From contig JACPOA010000032.1 of NCBI GenBank assembly GCA_016185205.1, positions 124,001 through 188,000 of the forward strand: 64,000 bases of DNA, read 5' to 3'. Source of the stretch: Hyphomicrobiales bacterium (GTDB lineage: Bacteria > Pseudomonadota > Alphaproteobacteria > Rhizobiales > Xanthobacteraceae). Below are positions 49,981 through 59,424 of the stretch, piece after piece. Position 1 is the first letter of the stretch; the number at the start of each line of letters is the position of its first letter. The notes below the pieces were generated by a model, which made no database searches, had not been told where the DNA came from, and worked only from the letters and a program-made list of their open reading frames with translations. Made by a program: the position numbers and the translations under genes.

Positions 49981-51003
49981 TCAACGTGCAGTCACCTCGA
50001 CATCGCCGTCGACGCCGGCGACCACTTTGAACTCGCGCTCGAACACCTTGCCCTCGTTGCGCGCGATGGCGCGATACTCGCCCTCGGCCAGGATCACGCG
50101 CGGAAAGGCGCCGATCGATTCCTTGATCACGTCGCCGCCCGGCGTGAGCACCGACCAGGCGGTATTGGCGAGCGCCTCGCCGCCCTTCTCGCCCACCAGC
50201 TTGAGCGTGATGGCGGCGGCGCGATGATTGACGGTGATATCGGTGAGCCGGCCGGCCGCCACGCGGATGTCGGAGCGCACCACCGAATTGGCGTCGCCGT
50301 AGTTCGACACGATGTAATAGGTGCCCTCCGGCACCATCACCACGTCGCCGGTCATCACGTGCTCGGCGATCGGGCGGCGGTCGCCGGCCTCGAACTGGCT
50401 GCCCTTGTAGACGTCGAACGAAATCTGCCCGGCCGGGACGCGCACGTCGCCGACGCGGCCTTCGATGCGCAGACCGCCGGCCGGCAGATCGAAGTCCGCG
50501 TGCACGGTGGGCCCGCGCAAGGTTACCGGCTTGACCGCGGTGGCGAGCCCGAAGCCGACATGCACGATATAGGCGCCGGCCGGCAGCACCAGCGTGGGCG
50601 CCGGCGACTTGTCTTCCTTGAGCAGCTTGAAGCCACCGCCCGGCTCGGCTTTGGCCGCATAGACACGCCAGGTGAGGCCGCCCGCGATGGCCGGCGCATC
50701 CTTGCCGAAGCGCGCGCTGAGCGCGAGCGCGACCTGTCCGGCCGGCACCATCGGCATCGACGCTACTGGCGTGGCGGAATTCGGCGTGGTCGGCGGCCAC
50801 TGCGTCGGCGGCGCCAGCACGCCGCCGGAGCCGTACGGATCGCCGCGGCTGCCCTGCCCCAGCGAAGTCGGCCCGGTCATGGGCGTAGCCGAAAACAGCG
50901 AATTCTGCGCCGATGCCGCGTTGGGAATGATGAGAACGAGCATGAGCACGAATGCCGGCCATAGCCGGGCGCGGGCTGCGGCGATTGCTGTGACGGCGCT
51001 CAT
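49981..51003 (-). CDS. Exported protein of unknown function with repeated beta-rich domains
   Basis: A 340-residue protein with signal peptide (LWPAFVLMLVLIIPNAASAQ). A glycine/proline-rich linker is followed by three or so beta-rich modules, each with a phrase like LPAGAYIVHVGFG, VPEGTYYIVSNYGD or LAEGEYRAIARNEG. That repetition resembles carboxypeptidase-regulatory or PEGA-like folds. No enzymatic motif is seen. It is upstream of otsB by 40 bases on the same strand, so it may be the first gene of the trehalose operon. Confidence 0.75.
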   Translation of the reverse strand: MSAVTAIAAARARLWPAFVLMLVLIIPNAASAQNSLFSATPMTGPTSLGQGSRGDPYGSGGVLAPPTQWPPTTPNSATPVASMPMVPAGQVALALSARFGKDAPAIAGGLTWRVYAAKAEPGGGFKLLKEDKSPAPTLVLPAGAYIVHVGFGLATAVKPVTLRGPTVHADFDLPAGGLRIEGRVGDVRVPAGQISFDVYKGSQFEAGDRRPIAEHVMTGDVVMVPEGTYYIVSNYGDANSVVRSDIRVAAGRLTDITVNHRAAAITLKLVGEKGGEALANTAWSVLTPGGDVIKESIGAFPRVILAEGEYRAIARNEGKVFEREFKVVAGVDGDVEVTAR

Positions 51004-51069
51004 GCACCGTTTTTCGGCCCAAATCGCGGCGATTTCAAGCCGGAACCTGAGTTTGCCACCCTGGAACCG

Positions 51070-52875
51070 CTATTCGGCGCTCATTGCCTCGCCCCAGGCG
51101 CCCAAAGTATGCGCTTTGGCGACAGCCAGATTCGCCGGCTCACCTCGCGCGCCAGCGGTAGCATCGTAGTCGTTGGCAGCGATCGCCTGTAGGCCGGCCT
51201 TGGCGTCGGGATCATGGCACGCGTCGGCGAACCGTTGCTCGTCGCGCCATGCCCACTTGCCGTGTTGCAGCCGCGCATAGACCCGGCCCGTCGCATAGTC
51301 GGCGAAATTGATGATCGGGATCAGGCGCGCGCAGCGCTTGAGAAATTCGACGTTGCACTCCGGCGCCAGGTTGTCATCGACATAAACCTCCTCAGGCTTC
51401 TGAGCGCGAATATTGATCTTCCTGAACCGGTCGATATCGAGCATGCTTTTGATGTCCAGGATGCTCATCTCTCCGTTGCAGCCGAATGCCACCGTCCGCG
51501 GCGGGCAACCTTCCGCGACGCTGTTGTCGAGGAATTCGTAGTGCACGCGCTTTCCGACACTGAGCGCCCAGGTGAAAAACAATTCGGGCATGCCGGTATA
51601 GGCTTCGACATTATGCGCCAGCAGATCGTCAACCGCCTTGTAGCGGCCGACTTTCAGCCCTCGCGTCCAGGCGCGCTCGACGGTCATTTCCGGCGGCGTG
51701 ATCATGAAAAACATGTAGACCAGATCGCCGAACCGCGTCAGCAGCCGAATCGATTCCTTGCCTTCCGCCACGGGCACAAAACTATCGAAACGGAAGCGGT
51801 CGATCAGAAGGTGCGACATCTCTCCTCTGGCGGCTCTCGTCGCCATGCGGCGATCGAGCTTTTCGTCGATGATTTCGAGCTCGTGCCCCGTCATGGTGCC
51901 GGCATATTTGTAGGCATTACCGAGCGAGCCGTAGTCCAAAAGAAACTTGCGCCAAATGTCGGGGCTGATCAGCGCGAACTCTTCCCATGGCAGGTTGAGT
52001 TTCTTCACCAGGCTGCGCTGCAGCGGCCGCATCGTGCTTTTGCCGGATGCCGAGGCACCCTTGACGTTCATGACGACCGGCCTGCGCTGCGCGGGCAATG
52101 GCCGGTATCCTTCGCGCGCTACCGCTTCTTGAAAATAAGGCTCGATGGCGTCGCCAATGACTTCACTGCCATAGTCGTTACAGACCAATGTGACGGCAAG
52201 CTCCGTGAGCAACTCTTTGTCGCCGAACAGCCGGCCTCGCCGACTGATGACTGCCGTCGCTATCCTGCTCAAGGCGTGAAAGCAGGACTCGTCCAACCGG
52301 CTGTCCGCCGTTTCCGATTTTTCCCGCCATTGCGCGACAATCCGCCGTTCGCGCTCTTCGGTAGTCTCTACTGACAAGCGCGGTCGTTTTTTTGATTTGC
52401 CAAAATTGAACGATCGGCGCCCCCGGCTGGCCTCATCGGCCTCGACTGCCGGTATCGGGCCTGGCGACAACGCTTTTGCAAGCTCCTGCACGATCATTGC
52501 AGAGGCCGCCCGCCTCACCTGCTCGAAAACTTGCGCCAATTCCTCGCAATGGGGCGCGATATATTTGTTGAGAATGGTCGAGGCGATGGCGCGAAAGTTA
52601 TTTCCCAAGTCCTCGTAGTTGATCCCGTCCGGAACCGCGAGACCGGCGGTCACGCGAATGAGCAATTCGTGCACGATCAAGCGGTCGGCGCGAAACGCGA
52701 CCAGTTCATGCACAGGCAACCCACAGAAGTCGCTCAGTTCAAGCGCTTTCGCCACGCTGGTCGAAACGTTCTCGCGCCTGAACATCGTCGAGAGCGGCCA
52801 ATACTCGCGCGGCAACTCCGATTCCAAGCCCGGATTCCAGGCGTCATGCTCGGCGGGCGGGGCTTTGATCGTCAT
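51070..52875 (-). CDS. Large P-loop protein of unknown function (zeta-toxin/kinase-like core)
   Basis: A protein of 601 residues from the ATG at 52875 (MTIKAPPAEHDAWNPGLESE); an in-frame start 66 codons upstream is possible but less natural. The first 260 residues are helical with no known domain. A Walker A motif follows in MNVKGASASGKSTMRPLQ (273-281), then LISPDIWRKFLLDYGSLGN and a Walker-B-like HLLIDRFRFDSF. The order resembles zeta-toxin and related small-molecule kinases. It follows the exporter genes at 53127-56144 on the same strand with a 250-base gap. I cannot name its substrate. Confidence 0.7.
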   Translation of the reverse strand: MTIKAPPAEHDAWNPGLESELPREYWPLSTMFRRENVSTSVAKALELSDFCGLPVHELVAFRADRLIVHELLIRVTAGLAVPDGINYEDLGNNFRAIASTILNKYIAPHCEELAQVFEQVRRAASAMIVQELAKALSPGPIPAVEADEASRGRRSFNFGKSKKRPRLSVETTEERERRIVAQWREKSETADSRLDESCFHALSRIATAVISRRGRLFGDKELLTELAVTLVCNDYGSEVIGDAIEPYFQEAVAREGYRPLPAQRRPVVMNVKGASASGKSTMRPLQRSLVKKLNLPWEEFALISPDIWRKFLLDYGSLGNAYKYAGTMTGHELEIIDEKLDRRMATRAARGEMSHLLIDRFRFDSFVPVAEGKESIRLLTRFGDLVYMFFMITPPEMTVERAWTRGLKVGRYKAVDDLLAHNVEAYTGMPELFFTWALSVGKRVHYEFLDNSVAEGCPPRTVAFGCNGEMSILDIKSMLDIDRFRKINIRAQKPEEVYVDDNLAPECNVEFLKRCARLIPIINFADYATGRVYARLQHGKWAWRDEQRFADACHDPDAKAGLQAIAANDYDATAGARGEPANLAVAKAHTLGAWGEAMSAE

Positions 52876-53126
52876 AGCAAGACTGTCTGGCTTGGTGATC
52901 GCCGCAGGCAATTGTGAACCTCCCGCTGCCTGCCCGTTGCATGGCACGAAAATACGCAGGCTGTCACGACGCTTGAAGCACGATTCAGGGCGCGGGCTAA
53001 ATAATCGGGCCGCATGCCGACCTGGATGCAGAATGTCCGTTATTGCGGGGTAGAACGGACTTGGCGCGGACATGGCGACATGTCCGTTTTTCGACCAGCT
53101 GCGACCTTCAAAGGTCGATAGGGCTA

Positions 53127-53831
53127 CTAGGCCGCCTTGCTGACGTCGCTTTCCAGCGCCCCGTCTCGCAACGAATATATGGTGTCAAAGCGGTCGTAGA
53201 TCTTTTGATCGTGGGTCACGACGATCACTGCCGCCTGGTGTTCGACGGCGACCTTACGCAACATGTCGATCACGATTCCCGCACGTTGGGAATCGAGCGC
53301 GGCGGTCGGTTCGTCCGCTAGGATAATGCGTGGATCATTGGCGAGCGCCCGTGCAATGGCGACGCGTTGCGCCTCGCCGCCGGAGAGCTGCGACGGCATG
53401 GCGTCCATGCGGCGCTCGACCTGAAGATACGTCAGGAGCTCCACCGCACGCGTTTTTGCTTTTGCCCTGCTCGCGCCGGCCAGGATATGCGCGATGGCAA
53501 CATTCTCCCAGGCATTGAGGAACGGCAGAAGATTGTGGGACTGGAAGATGAAGCCGATTTTCTCGAGCCGGAGCCGACGCAGGTCCTGGCGCAGCCACCG
53601 TCCGTTATAGACCTTCTCACCATTGAGCGTCAGTTGCCCGGAATTAGGTTCGAGAATACACCCGATGACGTTGAGCAGCGTGCTCTTGCCCGATCCGCTC
53701 GGCCCGCGCAGTCCGATCACGGTGCCTGCATAAACGTCGAGCGTGACATCGCGCAATGCATCGACACGCGCCGAACCTTCGCCGAAATGTTTGCTGATGT
53801 TACTGACCTCGACGACGGGCACAGTTTGCAT
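53127..53831 (-). CDS. ABC exporter ATP-binding protein (DevA/LolD/MacB type)
   Basis: A 234-residue ATPase from the ATG at 53831. Walker A GPSGSGKST (43-51), Q-loop FIFQSHNLLPFLNAWEN, signature LSGGEAQ (149-155) and Walker B LADEP with PTAALD are all intact. The type pairs with FtsX-like permeases that drive export by a mechanotransmission mechanism. It starts five bases before the permease stop region on the same strand, in the operon MFP-permease-ATPase. Confidence 0.92.
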   Translation of the reverse strand: MQTVPVVEVSNISKHFGEGSARVDALRDVTLDVYAGTVIGLRGPSGSGKSTLLNVIGCILEPNSGQLTLNGEKVYNGRWLRQDLRRLRLEKIGFIFQSHNLLPFLNAWENVAIAHILAGASRAKAKTRAVELLTYLQVERRMDAMPSQLSGGEAQRVAIARALANDPRIILADEPTAALDSQRAGIVIDMLRKVAVEHQAAVIVVTHDQKIYDRFDTIYSLRDGALESDVSKAA

Positions 53832-53836
53832 GGTCG

Positions 53837-54973
53837 TTATCCCGCTAGCGCCGTGGCTGGGTCTATCTTGAGTGCGACACGCACACCCAGCGCACTCGCG
53901 AGCAGGCAAACCAGCAGCACCACCCAGAACAACGTTGCAGCGTCAGGCGTTTCAAGAACCAAGCGTCGCGGGAAATAGCCGTAAATGGCATGGATAATGC
54001 CCAGACCGACGAAAAAGCTGATCAATCCCATCGCCAGCGCCTGCTGAATGATCAAACCGACAATGCGGCTGTCGGGTGCGCCAATCAACTTCAGCGTGGC
54101 AATCGCCTTCTTCTTATCGAGCGTCATCGTGTAGATGATGAGCCCGATGATAACCGTCGAGACAATAAGCAAGAGGCTGGTAAAAAGTCCGATCTGCCGC
54201 CGGGCGCGTTCGATGACAGAGCGCGATAGAACCGTTTCCTGCTCCTCGTGCGTGAGGGCCGACAGGTGCTTCCAGCGCGCTATGCCTTGCACAAATTGCT
54301 TCGGATCGACACCGGGCAAGAGGCGGACGAGAATGGCATTGACTGTGTCGCTCGACGCCGTCGCTCCGGGGGTGCGTGCGGCATCGCGCCGCGCCGCGGC
54401 AGGCTCGACGGAAAATTGCAGGCGCTGCGCGTCGCGCAGCGTCACGAATACCACCGGATCGCCGCCCGACCCCACCAGATTTTCGGTTAAACCGACGACC
54501 GTGAAGGTGTCGCGTCCAAGTTTGATCTGTTCGCCGAGCGCGAGCCCGGCTCCCCGGTCCGCGATGGCCTCGTAACGGCTGCGCAGAATCGGGCGGCCTT
54601 CGACAATCGAAGAAGCCTCACCGAGACGCGAGATTTCCGCACCGACGACCAGCAGGCGCTTCAACTGCCCCTGGTGATGCGCCTCGACGTTCTGGTAGGC
54701 GACGGCACCGGCGGCCGCCACGCCCCATTGCGCCGCGATAGCTTCGCGGGTGTCGCCGGGAAGTCGCGATGCCTCCGCGAACGGTCCGCGTGTGCCGCCC
54801 TCGACGACCCAGACTTGGGCCTGGGCGGCACGTACCAGTCCCAATGCTTCCACGATCAGCCCGCGATAGATGCCGACCATGGCGAGAACAATGCAGAGCA
54901 GCAGGCTCAGTCCGACGCAAGTCAGCAGAAAGCGTCCCAGGTTGTGGTAGATGTCTTTCAGCGCAAGATTCAT
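53837..54973 (-). CDS. FtsX-type ABC exporter permease (DevC-like)
   Basis: A 378-residue inner-membrane permease from the ATG at 54973. A first transmembrane helix (FLLTCVGLSLLLCIVLAMVG) is followed by a periplasmic domain of about 200 residues. Three C-terminal helices follow: the first near FTSLLLIVSTVIIGLIIYTM, the second near LIIQQALAMGLISFF, and the last near LFWVVLLVCLLASALG. KKKAIATLKLIGAPD is the FtsX-family coupling segment. The start is one base beyond the membrane fusion protein stop. Confidence 0.88.
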   Translation of the reverse strand: MNLALKDIYHNLGRFLLTCVGLSLLLCIVLAMVGIYRGLIVEALGLVRAAQAQVWVVEGGTRGPFAEASRLPGDTREAIAAQWGVAAAGAVAYQNVEAHHQGQLKRLLVVGAEISRLGEASSIVEGRPILRSRYEAIADRGAGLALGEQIKLGRDTFTVVGLTENLVGSGGDPVVFVTLRDAQRLQFSVEPAAARRDAARTPGATASSDTVNAILVRLLPGVDPKQFVQGIARWKHLSALTHEEQETVLSRSVIERARRQIGLFTSLLLIVSTVIIGLIIYTMTLDKKKAIATLKLIGAPDSRIVGLIIQQALAMGLISFFVGLGIIHAIYGYFPRRLVLETPDAATLFWVVLLVCLLASALGVRVALKIDPATALAG

Positions 54974-54974
54974 G

Positions 54975-56144
54975 TCATGACCCGCCGGCATTCGCCGGCC
55001 GGGCGGCACGGCCCTCGCGCAGATTGCTCTGCTCGTCGGCGACGACCTCCACCTTGGCGGGGAGCTCCGACGCAATCTGGATGCGGCCGTCGAGCAGCCG
55101 CTCGCCGAATTGCACGCGCCGCTTGGCGAGGCGTCCGTTCTCCAGCACCCAGATAATCCCCGAATGCCCGTCAAATGCCGCGACGAATTTCAGCGGAATG
55201 AAGCGGCCGCTCGGAACGACTGTCTTGACGATTTCCACTTCGGCCTGCTCGCCCAAGAAACGAAGTTGGTGCAGAGGGCTGCAACTCCGGCAGCGCACAT
55301 AGACCCGCCGTTCTTCCGTCACCCGGTCGTTTTCCTGGTCGATGCGGACGACTTCAGCCTCGACGACACGGGCAGCCTCGGATCGCAATTTTACAAATGC
55401 GGTCTGCCCCACCCGAAGTCCGCCCGCCAGCGCCTCATCGACATAGGCTCGCACCCAAATCGACTCTGCCGCGATCAGCGTGAAAACCGATTCACCGGGA
55501 CTGGCAATGCCGCCGAGCTCCTTCTGGCGTGCAATGACCCGGCCATCGAAGGGAGCCCGCAGTTCGTGCTGATCGACGAGCACCGCATCGATCTTGCGCT
55601 GCGCGGCCGCGTCGTCCTGGAGAACGGCTGCGATGGCGGCATCAGCCTCGACGACCTGTAGATCGCTTTGCGCAATGACCTCCGAAGCCTGCGTATCGTC
55701 GGCGGCTTCTTGCGCCACCGAACCGCGCGTGAGCAGCGTTTGCCGCCGCGCATTGACCGATTTCTTCTGTTGATAGCTCGCGCGGGCGCGTTCGATCTGG
55801 GCCTGGACTCGGGTCACGTTTGCGGCAGCCTGCCGCAAGGCGATCTCGCTTTTCATGAGTTTGGCGCGCTGGGCGGCATCGTCCAGTTTCGCCAGCAACG
55901 CGCCGGCCTTCACCTGGTCGCCCTGATCGGCCTCGACCGCAATAATCTTGCCCGCGATCTGAAATCCAATCTTGGAGACAATTTGAGCTTCAACGGTGCC
56001 GATGCCGAACACCCGCACTTCGACGTCCCGCTGGACGGGTATTGTTTGAACCGCGATTTCGCTGGCTGAGCGCCAATAGAACGCCCCAGCCAGCAAGAGC
56101 CCGCCGGCCATAAGGATAATTCCGATGAGACGGCTGCGTGACAT
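54975..56144 (-). CDS. Periplasmic membrane fusion protein of an ABC exporter (DevB/HlyD-like)
   Basis: A 389-residue adaptor with an N-terminal anchor (LIGIILMAGGLLLAGAFYW). The split biotinyl-lipoyl domain is seen in GFQIAGKIIAVEADQGDQVK and HELRAPFDGRVIARQKELGG. A coiled-coil hairpin lies between about 90 and 180. A CRSC pair near residue 287 is unusual for the family. It is the first gene of the exporter operon and should link the permease to an outer-membrane channel, which is not encoded here. Confidence 0.88.
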   Translation of the reverse strand: MSRSRLIGIILMAGGLLLAGAFYWRSASEIAVQTIPVQRDVEVRVFGIGTVEAQIVSKIGFQIAGKIIAVEADQGDQVKAGALLAKLDDAAQRAKLMKSEIALRQAAANVTRVQAQIERARASYQQKKSVNARRQTLLTRGSVAQEAADDTQASEVIAQSDLQVVEADAAIAAVLQDDAAAQRKIDAVLVDQHELRAPFDGRVIARQKELGGIASPGESVFTLIAAESIWVRAYVDEALAGGLRVGQTAFVKLRSEAARVVEAEVVRIDQENDRVTEERRVYVRCRSCSPLHQLRFLGEQAEVEIVKTVVPSGRFIPLKFVAAFDGHSGIIWVLENGRLAKRRVQFGERLLDGRIQIASELPAKVEVVADEQSNLREGRAARPANAGGS

Positions 56145-56479
56145 GGCAACGGCAATTCGGTTTAATTACAGCAGACCTGCATCTACCCTATCAAGATGGG
56201 GCGATGTCATCATCTTTTATCTTTTGCAAACGTAAATTGTCTCCACTGGCACATAACTGGTATTCCGCGACTGCCGACGAGAGTCGGCTTGTGCGGACAA
56301 GCGGTTATCGACGGCCCGATGCTCTGCGATCGTGTTTTGTGAGTTCACGCCCTGGTCCGGATATTTCGCACGCGGCTGGCGCAGGTCCCAGGCTCGCATT
56401 CGTCCAGGCTTGGCAAGGTGCTTGCGAGTCGCGACTCGAACTGCGCATCATCCAATCCGACCCTCCTTACGAGGCCGTA
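56145..56479. promoter_or_regulatory. Divergent promoter region of the exporter operon and the nitroreductase gene
   Basis: These 335 bases lie between two divergent genes and hold no gene I can support. Three small inverted repeats are present: GCCGAC/GTCGGC at 56273-56288, GCTTGT/ACAAGC at 56287-56302, and a perfect 14-base palindrome CGAGTCGCGACTCG at 56425-56438. They are candidates for operator sites. Confidence 0.45.
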
Positions 56480-57049
56480 ATGCCCGACGCTTTGCAGCTC
56501 TTGAAGACCCGTCGCTCGGTCAAGCCGATGGAATTGGCCGGTCCCGCCCCGAGCGCGGCCGAGATCGACACGCTGCTCGCCATCGCCTCGCGCGTGCCCG
56601 ACCACGGCAAGCTCACGCCCTGGCGCTTCATCGTGTTCGAGGGCGACGCCCGCCTTGCCGCCGGCGAGGCCATCGCGAGCGCCTTTCGCGCCGATCACCC
56701 GGACGCCACGCCCGAGCAGATCGCGTTCGAGCGGACGCGGCTGGCGCGCGCGCCGCTGGTGATCGCGGTGGTCAGCCGCGCCGGCCCGCATGTGAAAATC
56801 CCGGAATGGGAGCAGCAGCTCTCGGCCGGCGCTGCCGCCATGAGCCTGGTGTTGGCCGCCCATGCGCTGGGCTATGCGGCGAGCTGGATCACCGAATGGT
56901 ATGCCTATGACCGGCGCGTGCTCGAGGCGCTGGGCGTGGCGGACAGCGAACGCGTCGCCGGCTTCGTCCATATCGGTCGTCCCACCAAGCCGCCCGAGGA
57001 TCGTCCGAGGCCCGCGCTCGCGACCATCGTCACGAACTTCAAAGGCTGA
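56480..57049 (+). CDS. Nitroreductase-family flavoprotein
   Basis: A 189-residue FMN-dependent oxidoreductase from the ATG at 56480 with GAGG upstream. The FMN-binding N-terminus LLKTRRSVKPMELAGPAP and ASRVPDHGKLTPWRFIVF are typical of the YdjA-like subgroup. The motif AAMSLVLAAHALGYAASWIT and the ending VHIGRPTKPPEDRPRP follow. The substrate is not predictable. A flavin reductase-like gene starts seven bases after its stop. Confidence 0.9.
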   Translation: MPDALQLLKTRRSVKPMELAGPAPSAAEIDTLLAIASRVPDHGKLTPWRFIVFEGDARLAAGEAIASAFRADHPDATPEQIAFERTRLARAPLVIAVVSRAGPHVKIPEWEQQLSAGAAAMSLVLAAHALGYAASWITEWYAYDRRVLEALGVADSERVAGFVHIGRPTKPPEDRPRPALATIVTNFKG

Positions 57050-57056
57050 GGAATCG

Positions 57057-57662
57057 ATGTTCTACGAGCATGACAAGCGCGATAAGACGCGGCTGCCGCA
57101 TGACCCGTTCAAGGCCATCGTGGCGCCGCGCCCGATCGGCTGGGTGACCTCGATCAGCGCGAAAAACGAAGTGAATCTGGCGCCTTACTCGTATTTTAAC
57201 GGCGTCAACAGCCGTCCCAATCTGGTCATGTTCGCCAGCGAAGGGCGCAAGGATTCGGTCACCTTCATCGCCGAGACCCGCGAATTCGTCTGCAATCTCG
57301 CCAGCTGGGATCTGCGCGAGCAAATGAATCTCACCTCGGCGCCGCTGCCGCGCGGCGTCAACGAAATGGAACGCGCCGGGCTTGCGGCCGCGCCCTCGCG
57401 CCTGGTCAAGCCGCCGCGCGTCGCGGCCAGCCCTTGCGCGCTCGAATGCAAGCTGATCAAGATCGTCGCCATGGAGACCGCCGACAGCGAACCGATCGAC
57501 TGCCATGTCGTGTTCGGCCAGGTGGTCGGCGTGCATATCGACGACCGTTTCATCGTCGATGGCCGGCTCGACACCGCGGCGATGAAGCCGATCGCCCGCT
57601 GCGGCTATGACCAGTATGCCGTGGTCGAGAGCGTGTTTTCGATGATACGGCCGAGCGCCTGA
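57057..57662 (+). CDS. Flavin reductase-like domain protein
   Basis: A 201-residue split-barrel flavoprotein. The family opening FKAIVAPRPIGWVTSISAKN and NLAPYSYFNGVNSRPNLVMF mark the FMN-binding flavin-reductase-like group used in small oxidoreductases. The protein has no extra domains. GAGGAATCG precedes the ATG. Together with the nitroreductase it forms a short unit. Confidence 0.9.
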   Translation: MFYEHDKRDKTRLPHDPFKAIVAPRPIGWVTSISAKNEVNLAPYSYFNGVNSRPNLVMFASEGRKDSVTFIAETREFVCNLASWDLREQMNLTSAPLPRGVNEMERAGLAAAPSRLVKPPRVAASPCALECKLIKIVAMETADSEPIDCHVVFGQVVGVHIDDRFIVDGRLDTAAMKPIARCGYDQYAVVESVFSMIRPSA

Positions 57663-57709
57663 TCCCGCGCCACTGCAACTAAAGCCGCGCCGCCGCATTT
57701 AACCTTAAT

Positions 57710-58867
57710 GTGAGCAGGCCGGCGCTGGGGGCCTGTCACGTTTCGGTCACAGGACTCCGTCAGCAGTTTTCACCATATTGGTGTGAGCCTCTTGTCGAAG
57801 GGCTGACCCGGTTCGATGATCGGCACGGGGAGAAATCGCTTTTGGTATTCGAGGGCCTCTTCACGCGCGTGCGCAACGGCGACCGTTCCGCCGAAGCGAC
57901 GACGCAGACGCCGCCGGCCGCCACGCGGCCGGTGATCGGCTTAGCGCTCGGCGGCGGCGCCGCGCGCGGCTTCGCGCATATCGGCGTCATGCGCACGCTC
58001 GCTGCGCACGGCATCGTGCCGGACGTGATCGTCGGCACCTCGATCGGCGCCGTGGTCGGCGGCTGCTATGCCGCCAAGCAACTCGACGGTCTGGAGACCT
58101 GGGCGCGCACGCTGAGCGTGCGCGGCGTGCTCAGCTACCTCGATATCAGCCTGTCCGGCGCCGGCCTCATCCGCGGCAGCCACCTCGCCAAGCAGCTTGA
58201 CGAGACGCTCTCCGGCGCTCGCATCGACGACCTGCCGATCCGCTTCGCCGCGATCGCCACCGAATTCAACACCGGCCATGAAATCTGGCTGACGCGCGGC
58301 CGGCTGGCTGAAGCGCTGCGCGCCTCCTATGCGCTGCCCGGAATCTTTCCGCCGGTGCTGATCGGTGGGCGCTGGCTGGTGGACGGCGCGCTGGTCAACC
58401 CGGTGCCGGTGTCGGCCGCGCGCGCGCTCGGCGCCAGGCTGGTGATCGCGGTCAATCTCAATTCCGATCTGTTCGGCCGCGGCACCATCATCTCCAGCCA
58501 CGGCTCCGACGAGGCCGACGAGGCGGCCGACGAACAAGCCAAGCGGCAAGGCCTGCGCGGCATGTTCAGCGGCGAACGCTCATTGCGTCGGCAATTTCTC
58601 GGCCGACGCGGCCGCCCGGGCATTCCGACCGTGATGGTGGAAGCGTTTAACGTGATGCAGGACCGCATCACCCGCGCGCGGCTCGCCGGCGACCCGCCCG
58701 ACGTGCTGATCAGCCCGCGGCTGGGGCCGCTCGGCTGGTTCGATTTTCATCGCGGCAGCGACGCGATCGCAATCGGCGCCGACGCGACGGAAAAATCAAT
58801 GGGCGCGATCAACGAGGCGATCGCCGCACTGTCGACGACCGACGTCAGCAATGGCGGCGCCAAGTAA
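57710..58867 (+). CDS. Patatin-like phospholipase family protein (RssA-like)
   Basis: A protein of up to 385 residues; the GTG at 57710 is used here, but a start near 57840 (TTG) would remove an N-terminus that looks poorly conserved. The patatin core is complete: GGGAARG near 81-87, nucleophile Ser111 in VGTSIGAVVGG, and the Asp of LVDGALVNPVP. Such proteins are lipid acyl hydrolases at the membrane. Its stop touches the stop of the convergent CBS gene with no gap. Confidence 0.88.
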   Translation: MSRPALGACHVSVTGLRQQFSPYWCEPLVEGLTRFDDRHGEKSLLVFEGLFTRVRNGDRSAEATTQTPPAATRPVIGLALGGGAARGFAHIGVMRTLAAHGIVPDVIVGTSIGAVVGGCYAAKQLDGLETWARTLSVRGVLSYLDISLSGAGLIRGSHLAKQLDETLSGARIDDLPIRFAAIATEFNTGHEIWLTRGRLAEALRASYALPGIFPPVLIGGRWLVDGALVNPVPVSAARALGARLVIAVNLNSDLFGRGTIISSHGSDEADEAADEQAKRQGLRGMFSGERSLRRQFLGRRGRPGIPTVMVEAFNVMQDRITRARLAGDPPDVLISPRLGPLGWFDFHRGSDAIAIGADATEKSMGAINEAIAALSTTDVSNGGAK

Positions 58868-59299
58868 TCAGGCGGTTTGGATATAGTCGCGCAGCGCTTC
58901 CGTCTCGCGCTCGACCTCTTCCACACGCTGCTTGACCACGTCGCCGATCGAGACGAGACCGACCAGTCTGTCCTTGGTCACCACCGGCAGATGGCGGAAT
59001 TTTCCCGCGGTCATCCGCTCCATGATTTCGGCGATCGAGTCGTCCTCGCCGCAGGTCAAGACGTTGCGCGTCATCACCTGCCCGACCGGCAGCGCGAGCG
59101 CCTCGCCGCCTTGCTCGGAGAGCGCGCGCACGATGTCGCGTTCGGACAATATCCCGGCCAGGTGCCCTCCCGCGCCGCGGATCACCACCGCGCCGATGCG
59201 GTGTTTGCACAGCAATTGAACGGCGGCCGCCAGCGTAGCGGTCGGCTCGATGCAGATGACGTCGCCGCCTTTGGCGGCCAGGATTGTTTTGACGTTCAT
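58868..59299 (-). CDS. CBS-domain pair protein
   Basis: A 143-residue protein with two CBS domains in tandem (VICIEPTATLAAAVQLLCKH and VLTCGEDDSIAEIMERMTAG). CBS pairs bind adenosine nucleotides and act as energy sensors. The short length with no attached catalytic domain is typical of stand-alone members in Hyphomicrobiales. No partner is evident. Confidence 0.92.
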   Translation of the reverse strand: MNVKTILAAKGGDVICIEPTATLAAAVQLLCKHRIGAVVIRGAGGHLAGILSERDIVRALSEQGGEALALPVGQVMTRNVLTCGEDDSIAEIMERMTAGKFRHLPVVTKDRLVGLVSIGDVVKQRVEEVERETEALRDYIQTA

Positions 59300-59424
59300 G
59301 GGCAGTCTCCCTGAGCCCGGCGGCGGGGAGACCCGCGAATCCGAGCCAAGACCAACGATCCCGCCGACGCAATGGTTCCGTCAAGGACAAAGGCGGCGCG
59401 GACGGGCATCCGCGATCACATTAC

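Noticed and set aside
51214-52374. Plus-strand frame of 386 codons opposite the P-loop protein
   Set aside because: No recognisable domain, while the minus-strand frame has a clear Walker A motif and is longer.
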